52,800 nt of DNA from Candidatus Iainarchaeum sp. Lineage in GTDB: Archaea; Micrarchaeota; Micrarchaeia; Anstonellales; Bilamarchaeaceae. Where the stretch lies: NCBI GenBank assembly GCA_028686985.1, contig JAQUBA010000006.1:1-52800 (forward strand), read 5' to 3'. The notes under the pieces were generated by a model. The model was not told the origin of the DNA and made no database searches. It was given only the letters and a program-made list of their open reading frames with translations. Made by a program: the position numbers and the translations under genes. Of this stretch, positions 49,361 to 52,800 are shown one piece after another (the stretch's first letter is position 1; each line of letters begins with the position of its first letter).

Positions 49361-50149
49361 ATGCCTGAAGAACTGAAAATGGAGGTTTCGCTCCCGGAAT
49401 TGAAGGAAGGAATCGCGTTTGATTTCTCCTCCGCATCGGAGAAGGATGTTGCATACGCAATCTCTTACTGCTCGGAGAAAATAGATGCCCTCACATTCGC
49501 ATACAGCGGCATAGAAGTCCAGGCACTGGACAAGGCCCTTTCCAAGTATTCCGGGAAAGGCCCAAAGGAGGCGGGTGCGGCAATCCTTTCGGTCAAATCT
49601 TTAAGGGAAGTGTTCAAAGACGCGATAGACGACAGGCCAGCCCTCATTTCCGTGGCGGGGTGCTATTTCTTCTCAAAGCTCCCGGGGAGGTTCGGCTTCA
49701 GCCCGAAGATTCGCCCGGACATGGCTCAGTCCTCCATACAGCCGAAGCTCTTCGCCCCCGGCACCAGGATTTCCCTCGTATCCAAATACAAGGATTGGGT
49801 CGCAATCAAGAAGCTCTTCCTTGAGCCGGACATGCAGAAATGGGAGATAGCAGGAATACTCGCGGGCATAAATGAAACGTTGGTAAAGAAGGCATTTGAT
49901 TTCGCGGGCCTGGACAAGGCAAAACTGGACGCAAAGGCGGCAGCGCTCACGAAAGGGAAAAGGAAATCCTACCAATCCATAGGGGAAGCAGTGAAAGGAA
50001 TTGAAGGGACCCCCGCAGAAGCCGCATATCTCTACAATTCCATCCTATCCACGTTTGAAGTCCTTCCATACGCAAACAGGCCCATGCTCTCCAAGCAATA
50101 CCCGGACATAAAAGGGCCGAAGATGCGCGGAAGGAAGCCCAAGGCCTAG
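49361..50149 (+). CDS. Unknown protein co-transcribed with the FAD enzyme
   Basis: A 262-residue soluble protein. N-terminal helices (KMEVSLPELKEGIAFDF) lead to a middle section (ALISVAGCYFFSKLPGRF) and ARG/LYS-rich helices. The end is RGRKPKA, an AT-hook-like basic motif. I recognise no family. It starts directly after the FAD oxidoreductase stop and ends in a 4-bp convergent overlap with the PHP-like gene. Confidence 0.65.
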   Translation: MPEELKMEVSLPELKEGIAFDFSSASEKDVAYAISYCSEKIDALTFAYSGIEVQALDKALSKYSGKGPKEAGAAILSVKSLREVFKDAIDDRPALISVAGCYFFSKLPGRFGFSPKIRPDMAQSSIQPKLFAPGTRISLVSKYKDWVAIKKLFLEPDMQKWEIAGILAGINETLVKKAFDFAGLDKAKLDAKAAALTKGKRKSYQSIGEAVKGIEGTPAEAAYLYNSILSTFEVLPYANRPMLSKQYPDIKGPKMRGRKPKA

Positions 50150-51804
50150 CCGGTGGAGTGCCCCAGCGCATCCCACTTCCCGCCTAAAAAGAAGTCCTTC
50201 AGCACGTCGTCCATAACCTCACCCGCATAGTTGTGGTCTTGCAGCATCTTCAGGATGCGCGCATTCTCCTTCTGCTCCTCCGGCATGTGCGTATATCCCT
50301 CTTCAACGACCAGCCCGGAGCCGTCGTTGCGCGTGTGCACGACCGCTTCCATGCGCGCCTTCTTCTCCACCAGCCAGCGCACAATCTCTTCCGCGGTGGG
50401 CTTCCTGTCCGCCTTCTTCACCATTTCGGCCGCATCTGGCCCCAGCACTATCTTGGTGTAGCCCATGTTCATTATCTCGCCGCCTGAAACGTATTTCCCC
50501 TTCACCAATATGGGGCGCGTCACATGGTCGTCCCCGTCAAACATGGTTCCCATCCCGTGTTTCCAGCGCATCATTTCCGCGTACGCCATCATGACCGAAT
50601 TAACGTCGTATCTACGTATCGGCCCTTCGGGGTGCAGCCAGTTATGGTACGCCACCGCATTCATCACCACTGGCCGCAGGGCGCTCCAGTCATCGCCCCC
50701 TATGGGCATGCTGTCCCCGGATAGCGTGGGGTTGAAGCACGCTATCGCCTGCGCCTTCATCATGAAGTCCTCCGCATCCTTCAGCGGAAGCCCGCCGTGC
50801 ACGTTCGCGGTCATCAGCCCCACGTCGTATATGGGGAGGGATTTCGCATTGAAATTGAATTCGTGCGCAATTGCGAACGCCAGGATGCCCGCCGCCTGCA
50901 TCTCCTCCATCACCTTCCTGCTCTCCTGGAAGCCCATGCCCAAAAAGTATGACCTCATGTCCGAATTCGGGTCCCTCTTGTAAAGAATCCTCCTCGCAAG
51001 CATCTCCCGCGCCTCCCTAGGCCCGGGCCATGCGCACACGTGCGGCCCGTTAGGCACTTTAGGGGTAAGCGACATCGTAATCTCGGTCCCCGCGACCTTC
51101 ACCATCCCGAGCCCTTCCTCCACCGCCCTCAGGAACCTGAACCAGTCGTACCCTATCCTCATCTTTAGCATGATGTGCCTGGGAAGCAGCGTCTCCATCG
51201 CGTTGTGCGGCGTGCTCATGTCAAAATCAGTATGGCACAGCTGCATCATGCGCACCGAGTCCTGGAACCGGGAAACCCCGTCGTCCTGCATCCTTATGCC
51301 GTTCACGTATCCCCAGTGGTGGTGCGTAACAGCCCTGTACTCGTCCAGCGGCTTTTTCGCCGAGCATTCCAGTATCGCCTTCGCAACCCTGTCCGCCATC
51401 CCGTCCAGGTCCTGCCCGACAAACACATATCTCCTGTATATCTGCTCCCACGTGGCCCCCTTGGGCGGGGAAGGGTCCGTGAAGAACACCTGCACCCCGT
51501 CCGAATCCTGCTTCGCGAACACGAAAAAGTTGGAAGCCCTGCCCTTCAGCCCCCTGTTGAATACGAACTCCCCTCCGGCCACCAGCGGGAATTCCCATCT
51601 CTTCTCCCAGCCGCAATCCACCGGTATCCTCTTCTCTATCTCGTTCGGGTTAACCACCCCGAACCCTGCCGGCGCCAGCCTCTCAAGCAGCGCCTGGATG
51701 AACTTCATGTTTTCCTGCTGCTTCATAGGCATGGAGCTGAATAGGTTGCGGGCGCTTGCCGCAGCTTCCCCTGCCTTGGACAATTCTTTGTTTTCCGGTG
51801 GCAT
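50146..51804 (-). CDS. Large protein with divergent PHP-like metal-hydrolase core
   Basis: A 552-residue soluble protein. A His/Asp-rich core could be a remote PHP domain: LCHTDFDMSTPHNAMETLL (~190-210), GLGMVKVAGTEITMS with GPHVCAWP (~235-260), AGILAFAIAHEFNF (~310), LMTANVHGGLP (~330) and FDGDDH (~415). The N-terminal ~150 residues and the C-terminal ~120 are unrecognised. TTTTTATTTG lies 25 nt before ATG 51804. PHP enzymes are metal-dependent phosphoesterases, but this assignment is weak and by pattern only. Confidence 0.55.
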   Translation of the reverse strand: MPPENKELSKAGEAAASARNLFSSMPMKQQENMKFIQALLERLAPAGFGVVNPNEIEKRIPVDCGWEKRWEFPLVAGGEFVFNRGLKGRASNFFVFAKQDSDGVQVFFTDPSPPKGATWEQIYRRYVFVGQDLDGMADRVAKAILECSAKKPLDEYRAVTHHHWGYVNGIRMQDDGVSRFQDSVRMMQLCHTDFDMSTPHNAMETLLPRHIMLKMRIGYDWFRFLRAVEEGLGMVKVAGTEITMSLTPKVPNGPHVCAWPGPREAREMLARRILYKRDPNSDMRSYFLGMGFQESRKVMEEMQAAGILAFAIAHEFNFNAKSLPIYDVGLMTANVHGGLPLKDAEDFMMKAQAIACFNPTLSGDSMPIGGDDWSALRPVVMNAVAYHNWLHPEGPIRRYDVNSVMMAYAEMMRWKHGMGTMFDGDDHVTRPILVKGKYVSGGEIMNMGYTKIVLGPDAAEMVKKADRKPTAEEIVRWLVEKKARMEAVVHTRNDGSGLVVEEGYTHMPEEQKENARILKMLQDHNYAGEVMDDVLKDFFLGGKWDALGHSTG

Positions 51805-51848
51805 AATACTATTTCTATTATAACAAATAAAAACCCCCCGGCAAATAC

Positions 51849-51858
51849 CTATTTAATC
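51849..51858 (+). promoter_or_regulatory. TATA-like box for the M24 peptidase gene
   Basis: CTATTTAATC, about 26 nt before ATG 51880. Confidence 0.5.
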
Positions 51859-51879
51859 CTAACCCGCCATTCTTCCCCC

Positions 51880-52800
51880 ATGCTTTTGCTCGCAAGGGGG
51901 GACAGGTTCAACGCGAATTTCTTCTACCATTCCGGAGTGGACATAGACAATTCATTCTTCCTAAAGGACGGTGGCGACCGCATCCTTCTCGTCCCGCGCA
52001 TGAACGCGGATTATGCAAAGGAGAAATTCCAGGGGGACGTGAAGGTTTACACCAAGGACCCCCTCAAGGAAATGGAGAAATTGTGCAGGGGAAGGAAGCT
52101 GGAGATGGACTTCCGCAGCATTTCCGCCCACTTCTACAAGAAGATATCATCCTTCTCAAGGCCGGCAGATGTCTCTGAACAGCTCTCCCGCGCCCGCATA
52201 AAAAAATCCCCGGGCGAGCTCCTCCTCATAAAGCAGGCAGTCCGCGCCTCCAAGTCCCTCGTGGAGGCAGGGCGCCACGCCTTCGGAAAAACGGAGATGG
52301 AGTTCGCCTCCGAGCTCTACACGAAAACAAGCTCAAAGGGCTTCAGGCCCGCATTCAAGCCCATCGTCTCCTCCGGAAAGAACACTTCCTTCCCCCACTA
52401 CGATCCGAATTCCGACAAAATCTCCGGGATGTGCCTCGTGGATTATGGCGTCTCCTCCCGGCGCTACTGCGCGGACATAACAAGGGTATTCTTCCAGAAA
52501 TCGGACCCCAAAAAGGAAAAGATATACAGGAAGCTCCAGCACATCCTTGAGCAGCTGGTTGAGCACATGCCAGAATTCAATACGGGCGGCGAGCTCGCCG
52601 CATACGCCGAAAAGCTCTATAGAAAAGAAGGTTTGGTCTTCCCTCCCCACTCCATAGGGCACGGAATCGGTTTGGAGGTGCATGAGATGCCCTCTCTCTC
52701 CAAGCTCTCCAAGGACCCGCTGGAGGGCGCGACCTTCGCCCTTGAGCCGTCCGTGTATTATTCAGGGCAATTTGGCTTGAGGTATGAAGAAGTGGTCTAT
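51880..52800 (+). CDS. M24 metallopeptidase (Xaa-Pro dipeptidase-like), truncated at window end
   Basis: 307 codons without a stop. An N-terminal creatinase-like domain is followed by the catalytic pita-bread fold. Metal ligands of the family are visible: CLVDYGVSSRRYCADITRVF (two Asp of the VDYG and ADITR motifs), then HSIGHGIGLEVHEMP (His), then FALEPSVYYS (Glu). These peptidases remove N-terminal residues next to proline. The gene continues past 52800. Confidence 0.92.
   Translation, partial: MLLLARGDRFNANFFYHSGVDIDNSFFLKDGGDRILLVPRMNADYAKEKFQGDVKVYTKDPLKEMEKLCRGRKLEMDFRSISAHFYKKISSFSRPADVSEQLSRARIKKSPGELLLIKQAVRASKSLVEAGRHAFGKTEMEFASELYTKTSSKGFRPAFKPIVSSGKNTSFPHYDPNSDKISGMCLVDYGVSSRRYCADITRVFFQKSDPKKEKIYRKLQHILEQLVEHMPEFNTGGELAAYAEKLYRKEGLVFPPHSIGHGIGLEVHEMPSLSKLSKDPLEGATFALEPSVYYSGQFGLRYEEVVY

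Noticed and set aside
1-52800. CRISPR array, transposon or rRNA genes
   Set aside because: No regularly spaced repeats, transposase-like proteins or rRNA sequences were found on reading both strands.

Overview
The window reads as a gene-dense, GC-rich archaeal chromosome segment. Archaeal or archaeal-eukaryotic genes include topoisomerase VI A and B, EF-1 alpha beside ribosomal protein S10, the L7Ae-S28e-L24e-NDK block, NMD3, Krr1/Dim2, archaeal TyrRS, TruD, GTP-dependent dephospho-CoA kinase and DUF2070. Many genes have a TATA-like box 24-29 nt before the start codon, the pattern of leaderless archaeal transcripts; others have a GAGGTG/AAGGTG Shine-Dalgarno site. A very short [FeFe]-hydrogenase, many archaeal-only membrane and zinc-ribbon proteins and several large unrecognised genes suggest a DPANN-type lineage (Diapherotrites/Iainarchaeota- or Micrarchaeota-like). 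That placement is inference. Superoxide reductase and the hydrogenase point to an anaerobic life.

Layout. 1-1006: edge of an MFS transporter, dephospho-CoA kinase, a PRC-barrel/small membrane protein pair. 1073-2176: a minimal [FeFe]-hydrogenase with a perfect 18-bp palindrome in its promoter region. 2471-10326: the accessory part, with an unknown gene that looks frameshifted, a 1626-residue unknown membrane protein with a C-terminal zinc ribbon, and a translationally coupled secreted Cys-rich protein carrying a TIM-barrel-like region and a lysozyme-like (SLT) region. 10328-16347 (minus): HEAT-like protein, Krr1, Topo VI B, Topo VI A, an unknown 436-residue protein and a small HTH protein. 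16408-19603: a Kef-type antiporter, a secreted acidic protein, an unknown protein and a small Cys-rich protein lying between a tRNA-Thr gene and an 18-bp copy of that tRNA's 3' end.

19648-28433: tRNA-Thr, Mut7-C nuclease, S10/EF-1 alpha, MTA phosphorylase, TyrRS, DUF2070, an unknown protein, NMD3 and a flippase-like membrane protein. 28525-31327: three minus-strand genes (beta-rich protein, membrane zinc-ribbon protein, soluble zinc-ribbon protein). 31370-35084: tRNA-His, beta-CASP nuclease, superoxide reductase divergent from an Lrp/AsnC regulator with paired operators, and an ABC-2 exporter. 35137-39150: small membrane proteins, Ca2+/Na+ exchanger, cupin, transglutaminase-like lipoprotein. 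39209-44306: tRNA-Leu, TruD, dUTPase, KamA-like radical SAM enzyme, a 599-residue SNAP/TPR-like repeat protein. 44348-52800: TMEM175-like channel, NDK/L24e/S28e/L7Ae operon, ICMT-like methyltransferase, lamin-tail lipoprotein, FAD oxidoreductase, unknown protein, a divergent PHP-like protein and a truncated M24 peptidase.

No CRISPR array, transposase, rRNA gene or replication origin was recognised, and there is no gene-free stretch over 300 bases.
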